Below are positions 1-7,931 of a DNA stretch of 64,000 nucleotides, piece after piece. This DNA comes from Seonamhaeicola aphaedonensis (GTDB lineage: Bacteria; Bacteroidota; Bacteroidia; Flavobacteriales; Flavobacteriaceae). Location: the NCBI RefSeq assembly GCF_003386195.1, contig NZ_QRDX01000004.1, positions 186,001 through 250,000 of the forward strand, read 5' to 3'. How positions within the stretch are numbered: the stretch's first letter is position 1; each line of letters starts with the position of its first letter. Under the pieces are notes generated by a model. It saw nothing but the letters and a program-made list of their open reading frames with translations. It did no database searches and was not told where the DNA came from. A program made the position numbers and the translations under genes.

Positions 1-1
1 T

Positions 2-172
2 ACAGATCACAACGTTCAGGAAACTCTTGCCATTACAGACAGAACCTACTTAATGTTTGAGGGAAGCATCCTAAAAGCCGGAGAGCCTGAGGATCTTGCT
101 AATGATGAAATGGTTCGTAAAGTATATTTAGGCCAAAACTTTGAGCTACGTAAAAAGAAAATTAGGGATTAG
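2..172 (+). CDS. lptB: LPS export ABC transporter ATPase LptB, C-terminal end (partial)
   Basis: This is the last 56 codons of a gene cut by the left edge of the window. The reading frame contains the stretch TDRTYLMFEGSILKAG followed by EDLANDEMVRKVYLGQNF, which is the typical C-terminus of LptB, the cytoplasmic ATPase that drives lipopolysaccharide transport through LptFGC. The call rests on these terminal motifs only, because the Walker motifs lie outside the window. The last 38 bases of the gene recur in degenerate form at 889-926, on the far side of a repeat-rich insertion. Confidence 0.8.
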   Translation, partial: TDHNVQETLAITDRTYLMFEGSILKAGEPEDLANDEMVRKVYLGQNFELRKKKIRD

Positions 173-187
173 ACACTATATATCATT

Positions 188-280
188 TTTTTATTTGTTA
201 GAATATAGAGATAATATTGATGGATTGTTTTATACACTTCATTAAGTAAAATCTTGATTCCTGCCTTCGCAGGAATGACA
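188..280 (-). pseudogene. Duplicated 5' fragment of a GIY-YIG gene plus its palindrome
   Basis: These 93 bases match 795-887 with only a handful of differences. Read on the minus strand from about 237 they encode the first 17 or so residues of the GIY-YIG gene at 547-843 (YKTIHQYYLYILTNKK) and then run out of frame. The start codon is GTG instead of ATG. The copy carries the same palindrome at 256-280, ATTCCTGC and GCAGGAAT around a CTTC loop, followed by GACA. It is a truncated remnant left by duplication or unequal recombination. The gap from 281 to 519 holds nothing I recognise. Confidence 0.7.
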
Positions 281-519
281 GTGAAACCATAATACTATTA
301 AGATATTAATTTTAGAGTAATTAAAATGATAATTTGAATTAAACACCTTACTTTTTTTGTTTCAAGTATAAATTCATTTTGTTATTCCTACCTGTCGACT
401 TACGTTCAAGATAAACTTTGCTATGAATCTCAAATCCACAAAATCAAAACTAACTACCTAGTAACAGATACTTAAATAAATTCAGCATACCAAGTACATG
501 CTTATAATGGGCATCATCT

Positions 520-545
520 TGTCATTCCTGCGAAGGCAGGAATCC
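520..545. repeat. Palindromic repeat, ATTCCTGC family (left flank of GIY-YIG unit 1)
   Basis: This is a perfect 8-bp stem, ATTCCTGC and GCAGGAAT around GAAG, preceded by TGTC. It ends one base before the stop codon of the nuclease gene at 547. It is in inverted orientation to the copy at 861-887, so the TGTCA/TGACA tags of the two flanking copies face outward. Confidence 0.85.
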
Positions 546-546
546 A

Positions 547-843
547 TTAATCATTCTGACAAAAAACTCCAATCTTTTGATAAATCATCCCATTTAGGGT
601 TATTTTCCATTGTCGTTTCCACTTTTTCATATTTTTTTCACGCTTAATAGCATCATTCACATATTGATACGTTTCAAAATACACCAATTTATTTAAACTA
701 TATTTTTTAGAGAAACCTTCAAATAGCTTGTTTTTATGTTCAAACATTCTTCTTTCTAAATCATTTGTTACACCAATGTATAATGTTCCATTCTTTTTAT
801 TTGTTAGAATATAGAGATAATATTGATGGATTGTTTTATACAT
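547..843 (-). CDS. Small GIY-YIG nuclease-domain protein (unit 1)
   Basis: This is a 98-residue single-domain GIY-YIG protein. The core is visible near the N-terminus (YYLYILTNK, then LYIGVTNDLERRM), and the AIKREKNMKKW helix supplies the usual glutamate. Proteins of this family cut DNA with one metal-dependent active site; the substrate of these stand-alone versions is unknown. The start is an ATG at 841-843. The intact gene is bracketed by inverted copies of the ATTCCTGC palindrome, 1 bp after its stop and 17 bp before its start, and its 5' end is duplicated at 188-245. It is the only intact GIY-YIG gene of the three near the left half of the window. Confidence 0.85.
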   Translation of the reverse strand: MYKTIHQYYLYILTNKKNGTLYIGVTNDLERRMFEHKNKLFEGFSKKYSLNKLVYFETYQYVNDAIKREKNMKKWKRQWKITLNGMIYQKIGVFCQND

Positions 844-860
844 TTCATTGAGTAAAATGT

Positions 861-926
861 GGATTCCTGCCTTCGCAGGAATGACAGCTAAATTTTGAGC
901 TATATAAAAAGAAGATTAGAGAATAG
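861..926. repeat. Palindromic repeat and degenerate copy of the lptB 3' end
   Basis: Bases 861-887 are the ATTCCTGC palindrome ending in ATGACAG. Bases 889-926 align with the last 38 bases of lptB (135-172) with about 7 mismatches. The two lptB-tail copies therefore bracket the 173-888 segment that contains the GIY-YIG gene and its palindromes. Confidence 0.65.
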
Positions 927-932
927 AATTTT

Positions 933-1829
933 CTATTTTTTAGTTTTACCTCTTTTAAAAATTGGCTTAATTATTTGCATTAAAATTACAGCCATAATAC
1001 CCACCACCAGTCCTACACTAAATTCAATTAAGAAGGAAGGTAAATTTATATTTTCAACTAAATGGTGTACAAATTCAATATGATGCACAAAAACACCACC
1101 AGCAACCAATAGCAATGCAATAGTACCTATAACTGCCAAACTTTTAATAATTAAAGGTAAGGCTCTAATTAAAAAATTTCCAACAGAATGCAAAAAGCCT
1201 TTGCCATTTCCTATTTTAACCAGCTTGTATCCAAAATCATCCATTCTTACCAATAAGGCTACAATACCATAAACCCCTACCGTAGCTATAATACATACGA
1301 TGGTTACTACTAATATTTGATTTAAAAGAGGTTCTTGTAAAACAGTACCTAACGCTATTATTACTATTTCAACAGATAAAATGAAATCAGTAAAAATAGC
1401 CGACTTAATTTTCTTTTTTTCTGAAAGAAGTAGTTCCTCTTTAGTTAAATTGTATTCATTAATAATATCCTCTTTGGGTTCAACTTTCTGTTTTTTATGA
1501 AAAAAATACTCATATATTTTCTCAGCGCCTTCATAAGCTAAATAGATACCACCTAGCACTAGGGCAATAGTGATTGCAATGGGTAAAAAGGCACTTAATA
1601 AAAAGGCAACAGGCAATATGATGATTTTATTAAGAGCAGATCCCTTTGTTATAGCCCAAAGTACAGGCAACTCTCTAGAAGCCACAAAACCTGTTGCTTT
1701 TTCTGCATTTACCGCCAAATCATCACCTAAAATACCAGCCGTTTTTTTTGTTGAAATTTTACTCATTACAACAACATCATCCATGAGTGCTGCAACATCA
1801 TCTAATAATGCAAAAAAACCAGAAGCCAT
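933..1829 (-). CDS. DUF808 family membrane protein (YedI-like)
   Basis: This 298-residue protein begins MASGFFALLDDVAALMDDV, the signature opening of the DUF808/YedI family. Several hydrophobic helices follow (for example residues 68-98, 148-165, 170-196 and 215-250, and a C-terminal pair). The family is an inner-membrane protein of unknown function. It starts 4 bp after pssA on the same strand and is probably co-transcribed with it. Nothing is missing compared with the usual family length of about 300 residues. Confidence 0.85.
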   Translation of the reverse strand: MASGFFALLDDVAALMDDVVVMSKISTKKTAGILGDDLAVNAEKATGFVASRELPVLWAITKGSALNKIIILPVAFLLSAFLPIAITIALVLGGIYLAYEGAEKIYEYFFHKKQKVEPKEDIINEYNLTKEELLLSEKKKIKSAIFTDFILSVEIVIIALGTVLQEPLLNQILVVTIVCIIATVGVYGIVALLVRMDDFGYKLVKIGNGKGFLHSVGNFLIRALPLIIKSLAVIGTIALLLVAGGVFVHHIEFVHHLVENINLPSFLIEFSVGLVVGIMAVILMQIIKPIFKRGKTKK

Positions 1830-1833
1830 ATTT

Positions 1834-2562
1834 TTATTTTGAAGTCATATTGTCAAGAACCGACATGATTATATAAAGTAAAATGATTAAGGGAATAGCT
1901 GCAAACTGAAGCACAATTAATAACACCACACAAAGGATAATAAAAATATACCTAGTAGCATTGGGTTTAAAACCCCAAGTTTTAAACTTTAAAGCGAACA
2001 GCTTGATACCAGAATTTAGTAACCAACAACTTAAGATGGTTACCCCAATTAAAAACCATTTGTTTAAAATCATTGCATTGATGGTATCATTATTTTGAAA
2101 TTCCAGTATTAACGGTAACGATACAATCAATAAGGTATTGGCAGGCGTAGGCAAGCCTTTAAAAAAGTTTTGCTGTTCGGTATCTACATTAAATTTTGCC
2201 AAACGGTAGGCTGAGGCTAAAGTGATTGACAACCCTATACAAGCTAAAGGGGTTACGCCAAATAATATCTGTGAATTATCCCAGCTTCCCAATTCTATTT
2301 CAACTAATTGAAACAATTTATACATGATAATCCCTGGTACTAACCCACTGGTCACAACATCGGCTAATGAATCTAATTGCAGTCCTATCTCACTTTGAAT
2401 ATTTAGTTTTCTAGCAGCAAAACCATCAAAAAAATCGAAAAAGATGCCTAGAAATACAAAAAAAGCCGCCGAAACAAAGTTATCGTTTACAGCAAAAATA
2501 ACCGCAATACTTCCACACAACAAGTTTAATAATGTTAGAGCATTAGGAATATATCGCTTCAT
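1834..2562 (-). CDS. pssA: CDP-diacylglycerol--serine O-phosphatidyltransferase
   Basis: This 242-residue integral membrane enzyme makes phosphatidylserine from CDP-diacylglycerol and serine, the precursor of phosphatidylethanolamine. The CDP-alcohol phosphatidyltransferase motif is complete: D46-G47, A50-R51, G60, D64 and D68, with D43 just before. Six or more hydrophobic segments cover the rest. It lies first in a minus-strand pair with the DUF808 gene. Length and start (ATG, MKRYIPNALTLLNLLCG) agree with Bacteroidota PssA. Confidence 0.92.
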   Translation of the reverse strand: MKRYIPNALTLLNLLCGSIAVIFAVNDNFVSAAFFVFLGIFFDFFDGFAARKLNIQSEIGLQLDSLADVVTSGLVPGIIMYKLFQLVEIELGSWDNSQILFGVTPLACIGLSITLASAYRLAKFNVDTEQQNFFKGLPTPANTLLIVSLPLILEFQNNDTINAMILNKWFLIGVTILSCWLLNSGIKLFALKFKTWGFKPNATRYIFIILCVVLLIVLQFAAIPLIILLYIIMSVLDNMTSK

Positions 2563-2616
2563 ATAGAATTAATTAAAAAGAACACCCCGGCGTCCATACC
2601 GGGATTCCATTACAAC

Positions 2617-2642
2617 TGTCATTGCCGCATAGGCGGGAATCC
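2617..2642. repeat. Palindromic repeat, CCGC variant of the ATTCCTGC family
   Basis: A TGTCATTGCCGC arm is followed by a GGCGGGAATCC arm between the divergent pssA and PorV-like genes. It keeps the TGTCA end and the AATCC end of the family while the stem sequence differs. Confidence 0.6.
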
Positions 2643-2712
2643 AAAATAACAAACAATTCTAATCATATACAACTATTAAACAATATCTGTTATATTTTAC
2701 AGTTTATAGATT

Positions 2713-2720
2713 TATATTTG
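2713..2720 (+). promoter_or_regulatory. Candidate flavobacterial -7 box for the PorV-like gene
   Basis: TATATTTG matches the TAnnTTTG consensus of the Bacteroidota primary sigma factor. No convincing TTG -33 element is seen. It lies only 8 bases before the TTG start at 2729, so the mRNA would be almost leaderless. Confidence 0.5.
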
Positions 2721-2728
2721 TAAAAAAA

Positions 2729-3805
2729 TTGCATTTGCGAGTTTACATAAGCATTTTACTTTGTTTACTATCGGTTTCGTTATTCAGTCAAACCACTAGA
2801 AAATATTCTAATGAGTTCATGAATATAGGTGTTGATGCAGCTGCTTTAGGTATGAGTAGTGCCGTAACATCACATACTGCTGATGTAAATTCTGGGTACT
2901 GGAATCCCGCCGGACTTTTGGCTTTAAAAGACAACCAGTTAGCGCTTATGCACTCCAGTTATTTTGCCAACATTGCCAATTACGATTATGCGGCTTACGC
3001 CATGCCTTTAGATAACCAAAGTGCTATTGGCATTTCATTAATTAGATTTGCGGTTGATGATATTTTAAATACTACTCAACTCATTGATGAACAAGGCAAT
3101 ATCAATTACGATAGAATTAGCCTCTTCTCTACTGCTGATTACGGGCTCACCTTTTCTTATGCCCGAAAATTACCTGTTCAAGGCTTAAATTATGGGGTTA
3201 ACGCTAAAGTAATCCGCAGAATTATTGGAGATTTTGCATCGGCTTGGGGGTTTGGTTTAGATGCCGGCATTCAATTTGAGACTAACAACAGTTGGAAGTT
3301 TGGTATCATGGCGCGCGACATTACCACAACCTTTAATGCTTGGGCCATTGATGAAGGTGAATTTGAAAAAATCAGGGATGCCGTTGAAGGTCAAAACCAG
3401 GAACTCCCCGAAAGCACCGAAATTACCATCCCTAAATTACAAATAGGTGTTTCAAAATTATTAAACTTTAATTATGATTACACACTTCTAGCCGCAGCCA
3501 ATTTAAATGTGCGTTTTGAAGAAAATAACGATATTATTTCAACATCTTTTGCCAGTATAAATCCGGCCTTAGGTTTTGAGTTTGGATATGTAGACATGGT
3601 TTATTTACGCGCTGGTATGGGTAATTTTCAAAATGAACTACAAATAGACAACACAGAGCAATTAACCTTTCAACCAAGTTTTGGGGTTGGTTTTAAATAC
3701 AATGGTATTCAAATAGATTACGCCTTTACAGACATTGGCGACCAAAGTGTGGCACTCTATTCCAACGTATTTTCATTAAAACTAGATTTTAGTATTTTTA
3801 GGTAA
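2729..3805 (+). CDS. PorV/PorQ-family outer-membrane beta-barrel protein (PorV2-like)
   Basis: This 358-residue protein has an N-terminal signal peptide (residues 1-20, ending LFSQ) and then a FadL/PorV-like barrel. The opening NIGVDAAALGMSSAVTS and NSGYWNPAGLLAL is typical of the PorV family linked to the type IX secretion system of Bacteroidota; alternating strands run to a C-terminal FSLKLDFSIFR. I infer an outer-membrane location. The start is TTG, since no ATG precedes the signal peptide. It overlaps the next gene by one base, so the two are almost certainly one transcript. Whether it acts in type IX secretion is not shown by the sequence. Confidence 0.75.
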   Translation: MHLRVYISILLCLLSVSLFSQTTRKYSNEFMNIGVDAAALGMSSAVTSHTADVNSGYWNPAGLLALKDNQLALMHSSYFANIANYDYAAYAMPLDNQSAIGISLIRFAVDDILNTTQLIDEQGNINYDRISLFSTADYGLTFSYARKLPVQGLNYGVNAKVIRRIIGDFASAWGFGLDAGIQFETNNSWKFGIMARDITTTFNAWAIDEGEFEKIRDAVEGQNQELPESTEITIPKLQIGVSKLLNFNYDYTLLAAANLNVRFEENNDIISTSFASINPALGFEFGYVDMVYLRAGMGNFQNELQIDNTEQLTFQPSFGVGFKYNGIQIDYAFTDIGDQSVALYSNVFSLKLDFSIFR

Positions 3806-4974
3806 TGACAAAAAAATTACTACTCTTTTTATTAACGCTGTCATCATTCGTATACGGACAACAATTAACATTGTCAAACACCTCAGAGATTAGTGTATTA
3901 ACCGTTGGACCTGGCACATCTCTTAATGATGCTTTTGGTCATAGTGCCTTCAGAATAAAAGATCCAAATTATGGATTGGATGTAGTTTATGGCTATGGCG
4001 AGTACGATTTTGATGCGCCTAATTTCTATTTAAAATTCGCCCAAGGAAAACTAAACTATCTTATGGGTAAAGATAGTTTTAGTAGGTTTTATCAGATATA
4101 TATATATTTTAATAGAACAATAAAAGAGCAGGTTTTAAATCTATCGCAAAGCGAAAAACAAAAACTTTATGATTATCTAATAACCAATTATAAACCTGAA
4201 AATAGAGCCTATTTATACGAATTCTTTTTTGACAATTGCGCTACCAAAATTAAAGACGTCGTTAAAATAGCCACAGACACCCCTATTGCATTTAACAGTC
4301 CTGAGGGTTTTGAAACCAAAACGTTTAGAAACCTAATTTATGATAATGTTGACAAAAATACCTGGGGAAGCCTTGGTATTGATGTGGCTTTAGGTTCGGT
4401 TATTGACAGAGAAGCAACCCCTGAAGAACACATGTTTTTACCTGAAAACATTTACAAATTCTTTGAAGTTGCCACAAAAAACGATCGTTCTAGATTGGTA
4501 AAGAAAAACAACGTCATTTTTACTAAAAGACCTATTAAAACCTCAAACTCCTTTTTCAAAAGTCCGTTGTGTATTTTAGGAATCATCTCTTTTTTCATAT
4601 TATTCCTTACCTATAAAGACTTCAAAAAAAATAAGAGAACCATTTGGTTAGACGTGTTCTTATTTAGTTTTACCGGAATCATTGGAATACTTATTTTATT
4701 CCTTTGGTTTGCAACCGACCACACAGGCACCCATCATAATTACAATCTACTATGGGCTTTTGCTTTAAATATTTTAATGATTGGACAACTTTCAAAAAAG
4801 ACTCCCCAAAAGTGGTTTACTAAATACGTGAAGTTTTTAATCATTATGCTTTGTCTCATGACATTACATTGGATTATCGGGGTTCAGGTGTTTGCTATTG
4901 CTTTAATTCCTTTGTTAATTGCTTTGGGAATTCGATATTTATTTTTGTTAAAACATTATTCCGATAGCCAATAG
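3805..4974 (+). CDS. DUF4105 domain protein with C-terminal membrane helices
   Basis: This 389-residue protein has a signal peptide (about residues 1-18), a DUF4105 (Lnb N-terminal periplasmic) domain and about five C-terminal transmembrane helices. Family hallmarks are visible: GPGTSLNDAFGHSAFRI (residues 35-51) and FFDNCATKIKDVV (141-153), with the conserved His46 and Cys145. These residues look like a papain/NlpC-type arrangement, but the activity is unproven. It is translationally coupled to the PorV-like gene (ATG overlaps the TAA). Its TAG stop codon lies inside a heptanucleotide tandem repeat. It converges with the minus-strand polysaccharide locus. Confidence 0.8.
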   Translation: MTKKLLLFLLTLSSFVYGQQLTLSNTSEISVLTVGPGTSLNDAFGHSAFRIKDPNYGLDVVYGYGEYDFDAPNFYLKFAQGKLNYLMGKDSFSRFYQIYIYFNRTIKEQVLNLSQSEKQKLYDYLITNYKPENRAYLYEFFFDNCATKIKDVVKIATDTPIAFNSPEGFETKTFRNLIYDNVDKNTWGSLGIDVALGSVIDREATPEEHMFLPENIYKFFEVATKNDRSRLVKKNNVIFTKRPIKTSNSFFKSPLCILGIISFFILFLTYKDFKKNKRTIWLDVFLFSFTGIIGILILFLWFATDHTGTHHNYNLLWAFALNILMIGQLSKKTPQKWFTKYVKFLIIMLCLMTLHWIIGVQVFAIALIPLLIALGIRYLFLLKHYSDSQ

Positions 4975-5000
4975 CCAATAGCCAATAGCCAATAGCCAAT
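4966..5000. repeat. Heptanucleotide tandem repeat (AGCCAAT x5)
   Basis: There are five perfect copies of AGCCAAT. The first copy plus two bases of the second supply the last codons and the TAG stop of the DUF4105 gene, so copy number can change without altering the protein. It sits in the 30-bp gap between two convergent genes. Confidence 0.95.
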
Positions 5001-5004
5001 TTAG

Positions 5005-6396
5005 TTACTGTCCTCTGAAGAAAATTACCGTACTAAACGTTTTTATAAGAATATTGATATCTAAGAAAAAACTTCTATGTTTAATATAGTACAAATCATA
5101 CTGAAGTTTAAGTAAGCTATCATCTACCGAGGAACCATATCTTGTATTCACCTGCGCCCATCCGGTCAAACCCGGTTTTACAATGTGACGTGTTTCATAA
5201 AAAGGTAATACTTGTGAGAGCTCTCTAACAAAATACGGACGCTCTGGTCTGGGACCAATTAAGCTCATATCCCCTTTAAGTATGTTTAAAAATTGAGGTA
5301 TCTCATCCAATCTTGTATTTCTTAAAAACTTTCCAAAAAAAGTAATCCTAGAATCCCCCTTTTTTGACCAAGTCGCTCCATTGGGCTCTGCATGTTTTAT
5401 CATGGTCCTAAACTTAATGATCCTAAAAAGACGACCATTTTTACCAATACGTTCTTGCGTGTAAAATAACACCCCTCTGTTAGCTATAATATTACCTATA
5501 ACGATTAATGGTAAAAGTAAAACACCTATTATAAGTCCCAAAACAGCAATAATTACATCAAAAAAACGATGGAAGAACAAGTACATTTTATTTTGATTGC
5601 TTCTACTAAAAGGGAAGTATTTATAGAAATCTTTACCAACAAACTGAACAGGAACTCTTTTGGTTAAATCTTCATAAACCTGTGTATATTCCTTTATAGG
5701 AAAGCCTCCCTCTAAAAGGGTAATCAAATCTGTATAAATTTCGGGAGTAATATTTTCAGAGTTGTAACTCGCTACCACAATTTCAAAGATATTTTCATCT
5801 TTGATAACTTGATAAATTTCTTTTGGGGAGTATTCGGTTAACCCCAAAAACTTAACTTTATCTCCTCTACTTTTCTCACAGTTTATAAAACCAATAATTT
5901 GATAATTAGGATCAGCCGTTTTAAAAGTATCTAAGATGGCTTTAATGTTTGAAGTTTCACCTACCAATAAAACCTTTCTATTAAAACGCGGCGAAACTAT
6001 AAGCTTTATATAAGCAAAACGCCAAACCAATAAAGCCACTAATATAGAGGCAAAAAAGAAAAAAATCTGTAATCGATTTTCTGGTAAAAACGGTGTAAAA
6101 AAAGGTGTTAGTAAATAAAAAAGTACTGTAGTTGATGTAGTAAGAACAATGGTAGTCCAAACACTTTCTAACTTACTGGATTTTTGCAAATCATACATTT
6201 CAAATATGGTTCCAAACACCGAGATATATAACACCAACACAAAAACCCAAGACCAATTTTCTTTACTTACAGTAAAATAGTCAAAATGAAACCCGGTACC
6301 TACTAAGTGAAGCAACAGCAACACAAGTAGAAGGTCAAAAATTCTAAGTAGAAGTTTCCGTTCTGAAATATTAAAATGAATATTTAGACGAGGCAT
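5005..6396 (-). CDS. Polyprenyl-phosphate sugar-1-phosphate transferase (WcaJ-like)
   Basis: This is the initiating enzyme of the polysaccharide: it moves a sugar-1-phosphate from a UDP-sugar to undecaprenyl phosphate at the inner membrane. The 463-residue protein has four or five N-terminal membrane helices, a CoA-binding-like central domain (VLLVGETSNIKAIL) and a C-terminal catalytic domain. That domain contains FRIIKFRTM, RLDEIPQFLNILKGDMS, IGPRPERPYF and KPGLTGWAQVN, all hallmarks of the bacterial sugar transferase family. I chose the ATG at 6396 (MPRLNIHFNISER) over a TTG seven codons upstream. It is the last gene of the locus. The exact sugar cannot be read from sequence. Confidence 0.9.
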   Translation of the reverse strand: MPRLNIHFNISERKLLLRIFDLLLVLLLLHLVGTGFHFDYFTVSKENWSWVFVLVLYISVFGTIFEMYDLQKSSKLESVWTTIVLTTSTTVLFYLLTPFFTPFLPENRLQIFFFFASILVALLVWRFAYIKLIVSPRFNRKVLLVGETSNIKAILDTFKTADPNYQIIGFINCEKSRGDKVKFLGLTEYSPKEIYQVIKDENIFEIVVASYNSENITPEIYTDLITLLEGGFPIKEYTQVYEDLTKRVPVQFVGKDFYKYFPFSRSNQNKMYLFFHRFFDVIIAVLGLIIGVLLLPLIVIGNIIANRGVLFYTQERIGKNGRLFRIIKFRTMIKHAEPNGATWSKKGDSRITFFGKFLRNTRLDEIPQFLNILKGDMSLIGPRPERPYFVRELSQVLPFYETRHIVKPGLTGWAQVNTRYGSSVDDSLLKLQYDLYYIKHRSFFLDINILIKTFSTVIFFRGQ

Positions 6397-6457
6397 GAGG
6401 ACAACGATTAATAGCAACCACTAATATAAAGTATAATTTTATAATCCCTTACTTAAT

Positions 6458-6640
6458 TTAACGTGAGTTCAACATAAAATTCATAAAAAATAGCCAAAAG
6501 TGAAATAAAACAGGCACTTTGTTACCTTGAGCATTGCTAAGTGAAAATATATTTTCAACGAAAGCACTTTGTGAAACACGTCGGAAGGTGTCTAAATAAC
6601 ACTATTTCAATCAGGTTTCGACGGCGCTCAACCTGACAAC
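6458..6640. repeat. Left arm of a long inverted repeat bracketing the polysaccharide locus
   Basis: About 180 bp here reappear in reverse complement at 46525-46705. The best-conserved core is 6523-6588, which includes the perfect 16-bp palindrome TGAAAATATATTTTCA at 6542-6557. The right part (6612-6640) contains a CAGGTTTCGAC...CTCAACCTG palindrome. The gap 6397-6883 otherwise holds only the two palindromes at 6737-6801. Confidence 0.7.
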
Positions 6641-6736
6641 AGATGTTAATTTGTTTATATTTAATTAAATAAACCACTATGGATTTGAAATCCATAGTTT
6701 TAAACAAAAGAATAAAATTCTTTTTCAACGCTCAAT

Positions 6737-6801
6737 TGTCATTCCGCACTTGATGCGGAATCCAGTTTTATCCATGGATTCCTGCCTTTGCAGGAATGAC
6801 A
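6737..6801. repeat. Pair of inverted palindromes, ATTCCGC and ATTCCTGC types
   Basis: The first (6737-6763) has arms ATTCCGCA and TGCGGAAT after TGTC. The second (6776-6801) has ATTCCTGC and GCAGGAAT before GACA. They are head-to-head with about 13 bp between them, so the TGTCA/TGACA tags face outward, as around GIY-YIG unit 1 but with no gene between. Confidence 0.85.
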
Positions 6802-6883
6802 AATCGATTGAAAAAAGTTTATAGAAACTAAAGTAACTGCAACCTTTAATTAGATAATAAATTAAGATGATATCGAACTCCCT

Positions 6884-7894
6884 TTAATTTAAAACATTAT
6901 GCCAAAGCGTTTTAACATGATCCCAATCGAATTGTTCTACTTTTTTGCGGGCATTGTTAATAATATTATTTCTAAGCATATCATCATCTATTATAGTTTT
7001 AATGGCACTTACAAAGGCTTGAGGATTATGAGGAGGCACTAAAATACCCTCTTTATTATGTTCTATCAAATAAGGTATCCCGCCAACATTGGTTGAAACA
7101 ACAGGTAACCCCAAAGCCATGGCTTCAATAACACTTACTGGCATATTGTCAAAATTAGTAGTATTTATGAATACATTATATTCTTTTGATAGAGTAATCC
7201 ATGCTTCCTTTGATAATTTACCTGTAAACCTGACATCTAAGTTATATTTATCTGCTAAATTCTTGAGAGTTTTCAAAGAACCATCATTATCGGGACCCAC
7301 CATACAAAGCGAGGCCTTTATACCTTCATCTGTTAAAGCTTTTAATACCTCAACCGCCAATTGTGGGTTATATATTTTAGAAAAGGATCGTACCCAAAGT
7401 AAATTAATAGATTTAAAGGGTCTTGCTTCAAACTTATAATGTTTTATTTCTATGGTATTAGGAATACTAACAATATTATGATAGCCATAACTTTTAAATT
7501 GTTCCATCATATATTCAGATGGTGCTATACTTATGTAGGCCTTTAAAAATATTGATTGACTTAGTTTAGGATTGCGCTTTAAACGTTTAGCTAAATTACC
7601 ACCATGTAAAATTGGGATGTACTTTAATTGTAATAGCCTGCAGCACTGTGATACGGCATAGGCAAAATAAAAGTTTTGAGTACTATAGGTATCAATAATG
7701 ACATAGTTTGCTATATGTCTGTAAGCAAAACATGCCCATAGCATATCCAAAACACGAAGTAACTTGTTTTTTTTTGAAGAGGCATAATACACTGTATAAG
7801 ATGCTTTTTCAAGCAAAGCCCCTAAGACCTCAATACCAGAAGCATTTTTATTATGCTTTTTTAACTTGTTTCCAATGTATAGTATGGATTTCAC
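6884..7894 (-). CDS. Glycosyltransferase family 4 (GT-B)
   Basis: This 336-residue GT-B enzyme likely adds one sugar to the lipid-linked repeat unit on the cytoplasmic face. The C-terminal donor-binding half shows FDNMPVSVIEAMALGLPVVS followed by NVGGIPYLI, the GT4 EAMA signature. The N-terminus (KSILYIGNKLKKHNKNASG) is a good Rossmann start. I chose GTG at 7894 because it gives that N-terminus without the extra MYFYQ that follows an upstream TTG at 7909. Donor and acceptor are unknown. It precedes the sugar-1-phosphate transferase but is separated from it by a 490-bp repeat-filled gap. Confidence 0.85.
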   Translation of the reverse strand: MKSILYIGNKLKKHNKNASGIEVLGALLEKASYTVYYASSKKNKLLRVLDMLWACFAYRHIANYVIIDTYSTQNFYFAYAVSQCCRLLQLKYIPILHGGNLAKRLKRNPKLSQSIFLKAYISIAPSEYMMEQFKSYGYHNIVSIPNTIEIKHYKFEARPFKSINLLWVRSFSKIYNPQLAVEVLKALTDEGIKASLCMVGPDNDGSLKTLKNLADKYNLDVRFTGKLSKEAWITLSKEYNVFINTTNFDNMPVSVIEAMALGLPVVSTNVGGIPYLIEHNKEGILVPPHNPQAFVSAIKTIIDDDMLRNNIINNARKKVEQFDWDHVKTLWHNVLN

Positions 7895-7931
7895 TTGGTA
7901 AAAATACAAGAATTAATATTCAAAAATGATG

